A stretch of DNA of 35,049 bases, taken from assembly GCA_016789705.1 (NCBI GenBank), contig JAEUQR010000049.1:1-35049 (forward strand), written 5' to 3'. The stretch's first letter is position 1; every line of letters starts with the position of its first letter. The translations under genes and the position numbers were made by a program. The notes below the pieces were generated by a model. That model saw nothing but the letters and a program-made list of their open reading frames with translations, was not told where the DNA came from and ran no database searches. Source of the DNA: Acidobacteriota bacterium (GTDB taxonomy: Bacteria; Acidobacteriota; Vicinamibacteria; Vicinamibacterales; UBA2999). This document shows, in pieces, positions 7,162-14,927 of this stretch.

Positions 7162-8448
7162 TCAGGGCCGCCGGTAGACGCGGCCGTCCTTCATCACGAA
7201 CCGCACCTGCCGCAACGCGGCGAGGTCGCGCGTGGGGTCACCCTCGACCGCGATGAGGTCGGCGAAGAGCCCGGCCTTCACCGCGCCCACCTTGTCGGCG
7301 ATATGGAAGGTGGTGGCGTTGCCGGATGTCGCGATACGCGTGGCTTCGGCCGGCGTGACGCCGGCCGCCACCATCATCTCGAGTTCACGCAGGTTGTCGC
7401 CGTGCGGGTAGACGCCGACATCGCCGCCGAAACAGAGGTTCACACCGGCCGCCATCGCCGCCTGGAAGGTGCGGCGTTTCTCGGTGAGGCGCGCCGGCTC
7501 CGGCTCCTGCCCCTTCTTCCAGCCGGCGTACTGCGCGGTGGCATCGGGCGCGGCGAGGGTCGGGCAATAGGTGACGCCCTTCTCCTTCATGAGCGCCCAC
7601 ACCTCGGGTGTGCCGGCATCCCCGTGATCGATCGTCTCGACGCCGCCGAGCACCGCGCGGCGCATGCCCTCGGCCGTGCCGGCATGCGCGGCCACGTAGC
7701 GGCCGCTGCTCTTCGCCACGGCGACGATGGCCGCGATCTCCTCGATGGAGAACGTGGGCCGCGCCTCGCCGTTCGGGCCCCAGCGGTAATCGGCGTAGAT
7801 CTTCACGAAGTCGATGCCGTGACCGATCTGCCGGCGGGCCACATGCGTCACGCCCTCGATGCCGTCCGCCTCCTCCGCCCCCTGCGGCACGGTCATCTCG
7901 GGCGCGAACCCCTTCGGCCCGTAGGTACCCGTCGCCACCATCGCCGGGCCGCTCACGAGCATGCGGGGGCCCGGGATGACACCGTCCTCGATCGACTTCT
8001 TCAGCCCGATGTCGGCATACCCGGCGCCTTCGGTGCCGAGGTCGCGCACCGTCGTGATACCCGCCATCAGCGTGTCGCGCGCGCTTACCGTAGCGCGAGC
8101 CACGCGGTAGGCCACCGACTCGCGCAGCACCTGGTCGTTCCAGGTGACCTCATTGTAGGGATGCAGCAGCAGGTGCGAGTGGCCTTCGATGAGTCCGGGC
8201 AGCAGCGTGAATCCGGGCAGCGCCACCCGCGCCGCGCCGGCCGGCACGGTGAGCGAGGCGACCGGTCCGGCCGCCTCGATCGTGCGCCCCCGCACCACCA
8301 CGCCCCAGCCTTCGTGCATGGCCGTGCCGTCGTAGACGCGGGCCGGCTGCAGCACCGTCACGGCCGGCGGAGGTGGCGCCTGCGCGACGGCAGACGAGGC
8401 GCTCGACAGCACGAGCAGAGCCAGGACAAACGTTCGACCGCGATGCAT
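7162..8448 (-). CDS. Secreted metal-dependent amidohydrolase
   Basis: 428 residues. The start at 8448 gives a signal peptide ([23 protein letters not shown]) with GGGAG 7 nt upstream; longer in-frame starts would bury this signal. Ligands seen: EGHSH (H90, H92), the lysine of [21 protein letters not shown], and an aspartate in [11 protein letters not shown] where relatives have GTDA. The C-terminus ([21 protein letters not shown]) closely matches that of the enzyme at 1748-2965, so the two are paralogues. The likely role is periplasmic hydrolysis of a cyclic amide or dipeptide. The altered aspartate motif could mean a different substrate. It heads a minus-strand unit with the small membrane protein and diverges from the flavoenzyme operon over 85 bp. 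Confidence 0.9.
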   Translation of the reverse strand: MHRGRTFVLALLVLSSASSAVAQAPPPPAVTVLQPARVYDGTAMHEGWGVVVRGRTIEAAGPVASLTVPAGAARVALPGFTLLPGLIEGHSHLLLHPYNEVTWNDQVLRESVAYRVARATVSARDTLMAGITTVRDLGTEGAGYADIGLKKSIEDGVIPGPRMLVSGPAMVATGTYGPKGFAPEMTVPQGAEEADGIEGVTHVARRQIGHGIDFVKIYADYRWGPNGEARPTFSIEEIAAIVAVAKSSGRYVAAHAGTAEGMRRAVLGGVETIDHGDAGTPEVWALMKEKGVTYCPTLAAPDATAQYAGWKKGQEPEPARLTEKRRTFQAAMAAGVNLCFGGDVGVYPHGDNLRELEMMVAAGVTPAEATRIATSGNATTFHIADKVGAVKAGLFADLIAVEGDPTRDLAALRQVRFVMKDGRVYRRP

Positions 8449-8519
8449 GCAGACACTCCCTGGCGAACGGCGAACCGGCAGGCCGTCCGGGCCGGTCAAG
8501 TTTAGCGCGGCGGCGATGG

Positions 8520-8525
8520 TACGAT
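8520..8525 (+). promoter_or_regulatory. -10-like box TACGAT of the flavoenzyme operon
   Basis: TACGAT ends 8 nt before ATG 8534, and there is no Shine-Dalgarno between them, so the mRNA may be leaderless. The 16-mer GGTACGATGCCGGGCG (8518-8533) recurs with one mismatch on the minus strand at 24814-24799, upstream of another gene. Confidence 0.45.
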
Positions 8526-8533
8526 GCCGGGCG

Positions 8534-9709
8534 ATGGATTCCGCGGATATCGTCATCGTCGGCGGCGGCTGCATGGGCGCCGCCACAGCGTATTACCTGA
8601 CACAGCTCGGCGCCGGCTCGGTCGTGCTCATCGAACGCGACACCCAACTCGGCACCGGGTCCACCGGCCGCAATGCCGGCGGCGTGCGCCACCAGTTCTC
8701 CGACCCGGCCAACATCGCGCTGTCACGCGAGTCGATCGCCCTCTTCGAGCGCTTCGAAGACGTGGTGGGCAGCCCGATCGACTTCTGGCAGGACGGGTAT
8801 CTCTTCCTGCTGTCGTCCGAGGCGAGCGCCGCGCGGTTCCGCGAGAGCGTGACGCTGCAGCGATCGCTCGGCCTCGACGTGGCGTGGCTCACCGGCGACG
8901 AGGCGGCGCGCATGACGCCCGGTCTCGATGCCGAGGGTGTCATCGCCGCGACGTTCTGCGCGAAAGACGGCATCACCGATCCGAACGGCGTCACGATGGG
9001 CTTCGCGAAAGCCGCCCAGGCACGCGGCCTGACCATCCGGCGCGACACGGAGGTGACGGGCATCGACGTCGACGGCGGACGCATCACGCGCGTGCGCACC
9101 TCGCGCGGTGACATCGCCACCGGCACCGTGGTCAACGCCGCGGGTCCATGGGCCGGCCGGGTGGCGGCACTCGCGGGCGTCACGCTGCCGATCACGCCCG
9201 AGCGGCGTCACATCTTCATCGCCCACCCCGAGGCGGGCGCCGGCTGGGACGACCCGCGCTTTGCCGGCCGCACCCCGGCCTCGCGCCTCATGGTCATCGA
9301 CTTCGACACGACGTTCTACTTCCACCGCGAAGGGGCCGGGCTGCTCTTCGGGATGGGCGATCCGAGCGAACGCCCCGGCTTCGATCTCACGGTGAAGTGG
9401 GATTTCCTGCCCGCGGTCACGGAGGTGGCGGCGCGCCGCCTGCCCGCGCTCGTCGATGCCGCGGTCACCCATGCCTGGGCCGGCCTCTACGAGATGACCC
9501 CGGACCACAACCCGGTCATCGGCCCGCTCGGCCTCGACGGTTTCTACGGCATCGCCGGCTTCAGCGGCCATGGCTTCCAGCAGGCGCCCGCAGCCGGGCG
9601 CGTGCTCGCCGACGTCATGCTCGGCCGCGATCCGCGCTTCAACCTCGCGCCCTTCGCGTTCTCGCGCTTCGCCGCGGGCCCGGCCTCCGGCGAACACAAC
9701 ATCGTCTAG
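8534..9709 (+). CDS. FAD-dependent amine oxidase of the D-amino-acid oxidase/sarcosine oxidase-beta family
   Basis: 391 residues. The Rossmann motif [17 protein letters not shown] (G10-x-G12-x-x-G15) is followed by the acidic ribose-binding end IERD. The family phrases [24 protein letters not shown] and [13 protein letters not shown] are visible, and [14 protein letters not shown] closes the FAD site. Such enzymes oxidise secondary or primary amino acids (sarcosine, dimethylglycine, D-amino acids) to imines. The cysteine that binds FAD covalently in monomeric sarcosine oxidase is not seen at the equivalent place (GLYEMTPD). No signal peptide, so it is cytoplasmic. It is the first gene of an operon; the permease gene follows after 8 bp. 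The substrate is unknown. Confidence 0.9.
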   Translation: MDSADIVIVGGGCMGAATAYYLTQLGAGSVVLIERDTQLGTGSTGRNAGGVRHQFSDPANIALSRESIALFERFEDVVGSPIDFWQDGYLFLLSSEASAARFRESVTLQRSLGLDVAWLTGDEAARMTPGLDAEGVIAATFCAKDGITDPNGVTMGFAKAAQARGLTIRRDTEVTGIDVDGGRITRVRTSRGDIATGTVVNAAGPWAGRVAALAGVTLPITPERRHIFIAHPEAGAGWDDPRFAGRTPASRLMVIDFDTTFYFHREGAGLLFGMGDPSERPGFDLTVKWDFLPAVTEVAARRLPALVDAAVTHAWAGLYEMTPDHNPVIGPLGLDGFYGIAGFSGHGFQQAPAAGRVLADVMLGRDPRFNLAPFAFSRFAAGPASGEHNIV

Positions 9710-9717
9710 CCACCTCG

Positions 9718-10941
9718 ATGCAGGCCGCCAATCTATCGCCGGTGCCGCTGGCAGGTCGGACGCAGTCGGGCTGGGATCTGTTCCTGGTCTTCGCCGCCGC
9801 GAACATCGTCGCCACGACCTTGCAGGTGGGCGCGTCGCTCGGCGCCGGTCTGTCGCCCGATCGCCTCTTCCTGGCCGTTGGGCTCGGCAGCGTCGTCGGC
9901 GCGGCGCTGGTGGCGGTCCTCGCGCCGGTGGGGTCGCGACTCGGCGTGCCATCCATGATCGCCGCTCGCGCCGTGCTCGGTCACACCGGTGCCCATCTCG
10001 TCGCCGCCGTTCTCTTCATCACGAACTTCGCGTGGATCGCGGTGAACAACGTCATCGCCGCCTCGGTCGCAGCGCGGAATCTGCCGCTGCCGCTCGACGA
10101 ACGCGCCTGGGCGATCGTCGTCGGCCTCGTCTCGACGGCCGTCGTCGCCGCCGGCCCAGTGGCCGTGCGCCGCGCCGACCGCTGGGCCGTGCCGCTCATG
10201 GGCGTGGCCGGCGTGGCCGTGACGTGGCTCGTGCTGCGCCTGCCCGACGCACCGGCCGCGCCGGTTGACGCGCCGGTGCCGCCCCTGCCGCTGCTCCTCG
10301 ACATCGTGATCGGCTATCAGGTGTCGTGGCTGCTGATGTTCGCCGACTACTCGCGCTTCACGGCGACGGCGCGCACGAGCGCGCTGGCCGTGTTCTTCGG
10401 CCTGTCGTTGACGGCGTTGTGGCTCATGCCGCTCGGCTGGCGTCTCGCGCGGCACGCGGGCAGCGCCGACCCCGGCACGATGCTCGCCGCGGCCGACGCC
10501 GGCACCGCGGCCGCCGTGCTCATCGTGCTCGCCACGGTCACGACCAACTTCGTGAACGTCTACCTGTCGTCGCTCGCATGGCGCAGCGTGGTGCCGGCGG
10601 TGGGCGGCGCCGCCGCGGTGTGGATCGTCGGCGTCATCGGTACCCTGCTCGGCCTCAGCGGCGGCTGGCTGGATCGTTTCGCCGGCTTCATGACGGTGGT
10701 CGGGTCGGTGCTCGTGCCGGTGGGCGGCGTGCTGATCGCCCACTTCGTGCTGCGGCCGCGGCCGGTGGATGTCGCCGCGCTCTACGACCCGCGGGGGCCG
10801 CTCGCCGGCATCCGCTGGCCGGGTCTCATCGCCTGGGCCGCCGGCGTCGCCACCTACTACCTGATGGCGGGCGGCGCCACGGTGCCCAGCCTGGTCGTCG
10901 CCGTCGTGGCCTACCTGCTGCTGGCGCGTCGTCTGGGGTAG
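9718..10941 (+). CDS. NCS1-family (nucleobase/allantoin/hydantoin-type) permease
   Basis: 407 residues with about 12 hydrophobic helices covering nearly the whole length. The N-terminal segment SGWDLFLVFAAANIVATTLQVG and the later IGYQVSWLLMFADYSRFT and TNFVNVYLSSLAWRS resemble CodB/PucI-type cation symporters. These import cytosine, allantoin, hydantoins or thiamine-like heterocycles. The start ATG 9718 lies 8 bp after the preceding stop with no visible Shine-Dalgarno, so translational coupling is likely. Its place inside a set of amine-handling enzymes suggests that it imports the pathway substrate. The specificity cannot be assigned from sequence alone. Confidence 0.85.
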   Translation: MQAANLSPVPLAGRTQSGWDLFLVFAAANIVATTLQVGASLGAGLSPDRLFLAVGLGSVVGAALVAVLAPVGSRLGVPSMIAARAVLGHTGAHLVAAVLFITNFAWIAVNNVIAASVAARNLPLPLDERAWAIVVGLVSTAVVAAGPVAVRRADRWAVPLMGVAGVAVTWLVLRLPDAPAAPVDAPVPPLPLLLDIVIGYQVSWLLMFADYSRFTATARTSALAVFFGLSLTALWLMPLGWRLARHAGSADPGTMLAAADAGTAAAVLIVLATVTTNFVNVYLSSLAWRSVVPAVGGAAAVWIVGVIGTLLGLSGGWLDRFAGFMTVVGSVLVPVGGVLIAHFVLRPRPVDVAALYDPRGPLAGIRWPGLIAWAAGVATYYLMAGGATVPSLVVAVVAYLLLARRLG

Positions 10942-10944
10942 ATT
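10939..10944 (+). promoter_or_regulatory. Possible internal -10-like box TAGATT
   Basis: TAGATT ends 6 nt before the GTG at 10951, which lacks a Shine-Dalgarno. The first three bases are also the stop codon of the permease gene, so the match may be chance. Confidence 0.2.
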
Positions 10945-10950
10945 GCTGGT

Positions 10951-12453
10951 GTGGACGGCCCGCTCGACGTCGTCATCATCGGCGCCGGCATCAACGGCGC
11001 GGCCGTGTGCCAGACGCTGGCGGCGCAGGGCTACCGCGTGCTGCTCGTCGACCAGGGCGACTTCGGCAGCGGCACGAGCCAGGCGTCCACGATGCTCATC
11101 TGGGGCGGCCTGCTGTACCTGAAGAACCTCGAACTGGCGACGGTCCTGGCACTCACGCGCGATCGCGATCGCCTGGTGGCCGAGCGCCCCGGCAGCGTGC
11201 AGGCGCGGCCGCTGCTCTACGTGCCCTCGGGGGGGCCGCCGCGCGTCGTCGTCGAGAGTGCCCTCGCCGCCTATTGGGTGATGGGGGCCGGCAAACGCGC
11301 CCGCCCGCAGCGTCTGGACCGCTATGCCGAGCAGGCGCACCTCGCGGCCGCGGGGCCGGCGTATGCGATCGAAGAAGCCGCGCTCGTCACGTCGGATGCG
11401 CGCTTCGTGCTCGAATGGGTGCTGGCCGCCGAACGTCTCGGCGCTGACGTCCGCAACCATGTCCGCGTCGATGCGATCGACGCCGGCGGGTCCGCCGCGG
11501 GGTGGCGGCTGCAGCTGTGCGACACGCTCACCGGCAGCGTCACGGACGTGCAGGCGCGGATGGTGGTGAACGCGGCCGGATGCTGGACTGACGCCGTCAA
11601 TGACAAAGCCGGCCTCACGTCTCCCTGGCGTCACGTCTTCAGCCGCGGCGTCTCGCTGGCGTTTCCCCGGCCGGCGTGGCACACGCGCCACCTCGTGCTC
11701 GACAGCCTCGAGGGCGACGTGATGACGCTGGCACCGTGGGGGCCGGTCTCGCTCTGGGGCTCGACCGACACGTTGCGCGACGATCTCGCCGAGGCCCGGC
11801 GCCCGGCCGACGCCGATGTCGCGCGGCTGCTTCGCGAACTGAACCGGCATCTGCGCGTGCCGGTCGACAGGTCGGACGTCGTCTCCCTGCGGACGGGTGT
11901 ACGGCCGGTGCCGGTGCGGCACGACGCTCGCGCACCGCGCACGCCGGCATCGCTCACGCGCCACCACCGCCTGCACCTCGATGCGACGCGCCCGTGGGTC
12001 AGCATCTACGGCGGCAAACTGAGTGGCTGCCTCGGCCTGGCGGCCGACGTCCGCGAGCTGGTGGCGCAGCGCATCTCGCCACGTGGGGCCGCGCCGTGGC
12101 CGCACCCTCCGCGGGACGAGGCCCCGCAGGTCACGACGACGTTCCCGACACTCGAGGCACCGGTGGTGTCGGCCGCCTGGGCCGCCGCCCACGAGCACTG
12201 CACGTCGCTCGACGACTACCTGCGGCGCCGGACGAACATCGCGCAGTGGGTGCCCTGCGGTGGCTTCGGCGCCCGCGGCGTGCATGCCGGTACGCTCGAG
12301 CGGATCGCGCTCGAGATCCACGACGGCGACACCGGGCTCGCCGAGCGCGATCTGCGTGCCTACTGGCATCAGGTGTGCGAGACCGACGCCGTGCTGGCGC
12401 AGGCCCGACGGCCCGACACGCCGGCCGACACGATCGGGTGGAGATGGTCATGA
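10951..12453 (+). CDS. GlpD-like FAD-dependent dehydrogenase
   Basis: 500 residues from GTG 10951. The N-terminus VVIIGAGINGAAVCQTLA (G11, G13, G16) is followed by LLVDQGDFGSGTSQAST and LIWGGLLYLKN. These correspond to the FAD-binding and substrate-loop signatures of glycerol-3-phosphate dehydrogenase (GlpD). Further GlpD-like text is VVNAAGCWTDAVN, LAPWGPVSLWGSTDT and the C-terminal STYGGK-like VSIYGGKLSGCLG. The tryptophan in LIWGG replaces the histidine usual in GlpD (LIHGG). With the non-glycerol neighbours this suggests a different substrate, perhaps another hydroxy acid or polyol phosphate. A C-terminal all-helical part (about 390-500) is shorter than the usual GlpD domain. It overlaps the next gene by ATGA. 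The exact reaction is unknown. Confidence 0.82.
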   Translation: MDGPLDVVIIGAGINGAAVCQTLAAQGYRVLLVDQGDFGSGTSQASTMLIWGGLLYLKNLELATVLALTRDRDRLVAERPGSVQARPLLYVPSGGPPRVVVESALAAYWVMGAGKRARPQRLDRYAEQAHLAAAGPAYAIEEAALVTSDARFVLEWVLAAERLGADVRNHVRVDAIDAGGSAAGWRLQLCDTLTGSVTDVQARMVVNAAGCWTDAVNDKAGLTSPWRHVFSRGVSLAFPRPAWHTRHLVLDSLEGDVMTLAPWGPVSLWGSTDTLRDDLAEARRPADADVARLLRELNRHLRVPVDRSDVVSLRTGVRPVPVRHDARAPRTPASLTRHHRLHLDATRPWVSIYGGKLSGCLGLAADVRELVAQRISPRGAAPWPHPPRDEAPQVTTTFPTLEAPVVSAAWAAAHEHCTSLDDYLRRRTNIAQWVPCGGFGARGVHAGTLERIALEIHDGDTGLAERDLRAYWHQVCETDAVLAQARRPDTPADTIGWRWS

Positions 12454-13703
12454 CCGACACGCGCCCTGCCCTGCTCGGCGGTTCACCCGCCGTCACGCTC
12501 GACCAGCACGCCGCCAACCGCTGGCCCGTGCTCGAGGCCGACGACGAAGCGGCGGTGCTCGAGGTGATGCGCCACGGCGATCTCTCGAATCACGTCGTGA
12601 CGCGCCACCTCGAAGACGACTTCCGCGCCCGCCTCGGCTGCCGCCATGCGCTCGCGCACGCCAACGGCACGCTGGGGCTGCTGGCCGCCTTCCACGCGTT
12701 GCACCTCGCGCCGGGCGACGAGGTGCTCGTGCCGTCGGCCACCTTCTGGGCGTCGGTCGTGCCGATGCTCTGGGTGGGCGCGGTGCCGGTCTTCTGCGAG
12801 ATCGAGGGCGAACGTTTCGCGCTCGATCCCGAGGACGTCGAACGCCGCATCACGCCGCGCACGAAGGCGATGGTGATCGTGCACCTGTGGGGACTGCCGG
12901 CGAAGGTCGACGCGTTGCTGGCCATTGCGCGGCGGCATGGCCTGGCCGTCATCGAAGACGCCTCGCATGCCCTCGGCGCCGTGAGCGGCGGCGTGCCGTG
13001 CGGCCGCTTCGGCGACATCAGCGTCTTCAGCCTGCAGACGTCGAAGCTGGCGGCGGCCGGCGAGGGCGGCGTGTTCCTCACCGACGACGACACCTACATG
13101 GAGCGTGCGATCTGCCTGGGCGACATCGTGCGGATCTTCGAGCTCACGACACCGGCGCGGCGCTTCGCGGCCACGAGCTTCGGCATCAAGACGCGCATGG
13201 CGCCGCTCTCGGCGGCCGTCGGCCGCACGCAGCTCGCCAAGCTCGATCGGCACAACCAGCGCCGCGCGGCCAACATCGAAGCCCTCGGCGCGCGGCTGGC
13301 GCCGCTCGGCTTCGAGACGTTCCCTTCACCGCCCGGCACGACGCGCGTCTACTTCGAGCATCTCGTGCGTTACGACCCGGCGCCCTTCGACGGGCTGCCG
13401 GTCGAGTCGCTCATCGCGGCACTCGCCGCCGAGGGCTGTGAGGTCACCGGGCCGCGCTACCCGCTCGTGCACCAGCAGCCGTTCTTCACGGAAGGCCACT
13501 GGCGCCGCGTGGCCCGCCTCGCGCCGGGCGATCACGCCGGCTGGCAACCGCCCGACCTGCCGATGAGCGCCGCCGTGCAGGCCAACATGCTGCGCCTGCC
13601 GACGTTCCCCTGGGCCGAGCCGGCCCTCATCGACCAGTACGCGCAGGCCTTCGAGAAGGTGCACGCGCACGCGCGGCACCTGCCGCGGCCGGCGCATGCG
13701 TGA
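12450..13703 (+). CDS. DegT/DnrJ/EryC1/StrS-family PLP aminotransferase
   Basis: 417 residues. The start at 12450 overlaps the upstream stop as ATGA, with GGAG 6 nt before it; ATG 12444 is an alternative. The fold is shown by HANGTLGLLAAFHAL, GDEVLVPSATFWASV, the PLP-holding aspartate D170 in VIEDASHALGA, and the Schiff-base lysine K199 in SLQTSKLAAAGEGG. Members transaminate keto-sugars, inososes or make aminohydroxybenzoate. No sugar-nucleotide genes lie nearby, which makes nucleotide-sugar chemistry unlikely. A ketone produced by the adjacent flavoenzyme is a plausible partner substrate, but this is inference. It overlaps the next gene by 8 bp. Confidence 0.88.
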   Translation: MTDTRPALLGGSPAVTLDQHAANRWPVLEADDEAAVLEVMRHGDLSNHVVTRHLEDDFRARLGCRHALAHANGTLGLLAAFHALHLAPGDEVLVPSATFWASVVPMLWVGAVPVFCEIEGERFALDPEDVERRITPRTKAMVIVHLWGLPAKVDALLAIARRHGLAVIEDASHALGAVSGGVPCGRFGDISVFSLQTSKLAAAGEGGVFLTDDDTYMERAICLGDIVRIFELTTPARRFAATSFGIKTRMAPLSAAVGRTQLAKLDRHNQRRAANIEALGARLAPLGFETFPSPPGTTRVYFEHLVRYDPAPFDGLPVESLIAALAAEGCEVTGPRYPLVHQQPFFTEGHWRRVARLAPGDHAGWQPPDLPMSAAVQANMLRLPTFPWAEPALIDQYAQAFEKVHAHARHLPRPAHA

Positions 13704-14799
13704 GCACCTGCGCCACGGCTGGCGGGCGGCGGCCTTCACGCTCGAGCTCGTGGCCGGCGACCGGGCGCGCTGGCTGACCGGGCCGCGCGCGCGGGTGGAC
13801 GTGACCGCCCACGCCGTCACGCACCACGGGCGCGTCGTCCGCTACGAGTGCTACGCCGTGCCCGACCGGCGCGGCCGCCGCCATCCGGCGGTCGTCGTCA
13901 CGCACGGCTTCACACACGAGGGCGCCGCCGACCCGCGCCTGCAGGCGCTCTGCCGCCGCCTGGCGCGCGCCGGCTTCGTCGTGGTGGCGCCGGAGTTCGA
14001 CGAGATGCGGCAGTACCGCCTCGGCGAGGGCGACCAGGCGGATCTCGAAGCCGTCGTCGCCGGCCTCGCCACACATCCCGGCATCGACGTGACGCGCGTC
14101 GGCGTCATAGCGTTCAGCTTCGGCGCGGCGCCGGCGCTCATCGGCCTTGCCCGGCCGCCGCTCAGGGACGCCGTGACGTTCGCCGTCGTCTTCGGCGGCT
14201 ACTTCGACCTGAAGCGCACGTTCAAATACGTGCTGACGGGCGCCTACGACGGCTTCGGGTATCACGGCCGCCTGCCCGTGCCCACCGTGGGCGACGACCG
14301 CTGGAAGTTCCTGCGCGGCAACCAGGCGATGATTCCGCCCTCGCCGACCTCGCACCTGCTCGAAGAGGCCGCCGCGCGGCGCATCGCCGATCCGGCGGCG
14401 GTGGTCGATGTGCGCGGGTGCAGCGCGGCCGAACGTGCCGCCTTCGCGCTCATCGAGAACCGCGACCCGGATCGCTTCGACGCCCTCTATGCCGCCGCGC
14501 CGTTCGTCGACGCCTGGGTGCAGCGCCTGTCGCCGGTGCACACGGCCCACGCCATCCGCGCCAGGCTCATCCTGATCCACAGCTTCACCGATCAGAAGAC
14601 GCCGTTCATCGAGAGCATCGCGATGAGCCGTGGCGTGCCCCACGCGCCGCCGCCGTCGCTCACGCTGTTGAACGCATTCGCGCACGTGGACCTGCGCCTC
14701 GACTGGCGCAGCCTCACGTCACTCATGCGCGACGGCCTGCCGGGACTCGTCGCGATCTGGCGGATCGTCGTCGCCGTGATGCGCGCCGCGCGCCTCTGA
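13696..14799 (+). CDS. Alpha/beta-hydrolase fold protein (dienelactone hydrolase/acyl esterase-like)
   Basis: 367 residues. The core has the oxyanion-hole phrase VVVTHGFTHEG (H70-G71), the nucleophile elbow VIAFSFGAAP with S141, a likely acid D299 in HSFTDQKTP, and H330 in NAFAHVDL. The elbow reads A-x-S-x-G rather than G-x-S-x-G. There is no signal peptide; the last 15 residues are hydrophobic (LVAIWRIVVAVMRAA) and could associate with the membrane. It is the last gene of the operon and overlaps the aminotransferase by 8 bp, so it is likely co-translated. It could hydrolyse an ester or amide formed or imported by the pathway. The substrate is unknown. Confidence 0.8.
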   Translation: MREHLRHGWRAAAFTLELVAGDRARWLTGPRARVDVTAHAVTHHGRVVRYECYAVPDRRGRRHPAVVVTHGFTHEGAADPRLQALCRRLARAGFVVVAPEFDEMRQYRLGEGDQADLEAVVAGLATHPGIDVTRVGVIAFSFGAAPALIGLARPPLRDAVTFAVVFGGYFDLKRTFKYVLTGAYDGFGYHGRLPVPTVGDDRWKFLRGNQAMIPPSPTSHLLEEAAARRIADPAAVVDVRGCSAAERAAFALIENRDPDRFDALYAAAPFVDAWVQRLSPVHTAHAIRARLILIHSFTDQKTPFIESIAMSRGVPHAPPPSLTLLNAFAHVDLRLDWRSLTSLMRDGLPGLVAIWRIVVAVMRAARL

Positions 14800-14820
14800 C
14801 GCTCAGGCCGGCGGCACGAC

Positions 14821-14860
14821 CTCCCCTCGCCGCGCACCGGGTTGCCCGAACACCGGGGAG
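14821..14860 (+). terminator. Possible hairpin after the flavoenzyme operon
   Basis: CTCCCC (14821-14826) pairs with GGGGAG (14855-14860) around a smaller CGGG-TTG-CCCG stem (14838-14848). It lies 20 nt after the last stop of the operon and before the next promoter-like box. There is no T-run, so the call is weak. Confidence 0.3.
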
Positions 14861-14886
14861 AACACCGCCCTGGGCCATGGACCCAC

Positions 14887-14892
14887 TACAAT
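14887..14892 (+). promoter_or_regulatory. -10-like box TACAAT of the Asp-box propeller gene
   Basis: TACAAT lies 35 nt before ATG 14928. The leader would include AAGGAG at 14912-14917, ending 10 nt before the start. No good -35 box is seen 16-18 bp upstream. Confidence 0.5.
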
Positions 14893-14927
14893 TGAGCGCC
14901 GGAACTACCCGAAGGAGCACCATCGCC

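Noticed and set aside
8494..8499. TTGACC on the minus strand as a -35 box for the second amidohydrolase
   Set aside because: No acceptable -10 lies 16-18 bp downstream (GGTTCG at the expected place).
9733..12369. Long antisense open frame of 878 codons across the permease and GlpD-like genes
   Set aside because: The composition is Arg/His/Gly/Ala with no recognisable domain; such frames are expected at this GC content.
13848..14927. In-frame extension upstream of the propeller gene start
   Set aside because: It overlaps the hydrolase gene in another frame. The signal peptide, AAGGAG and TACAAT all place the start at 14928.
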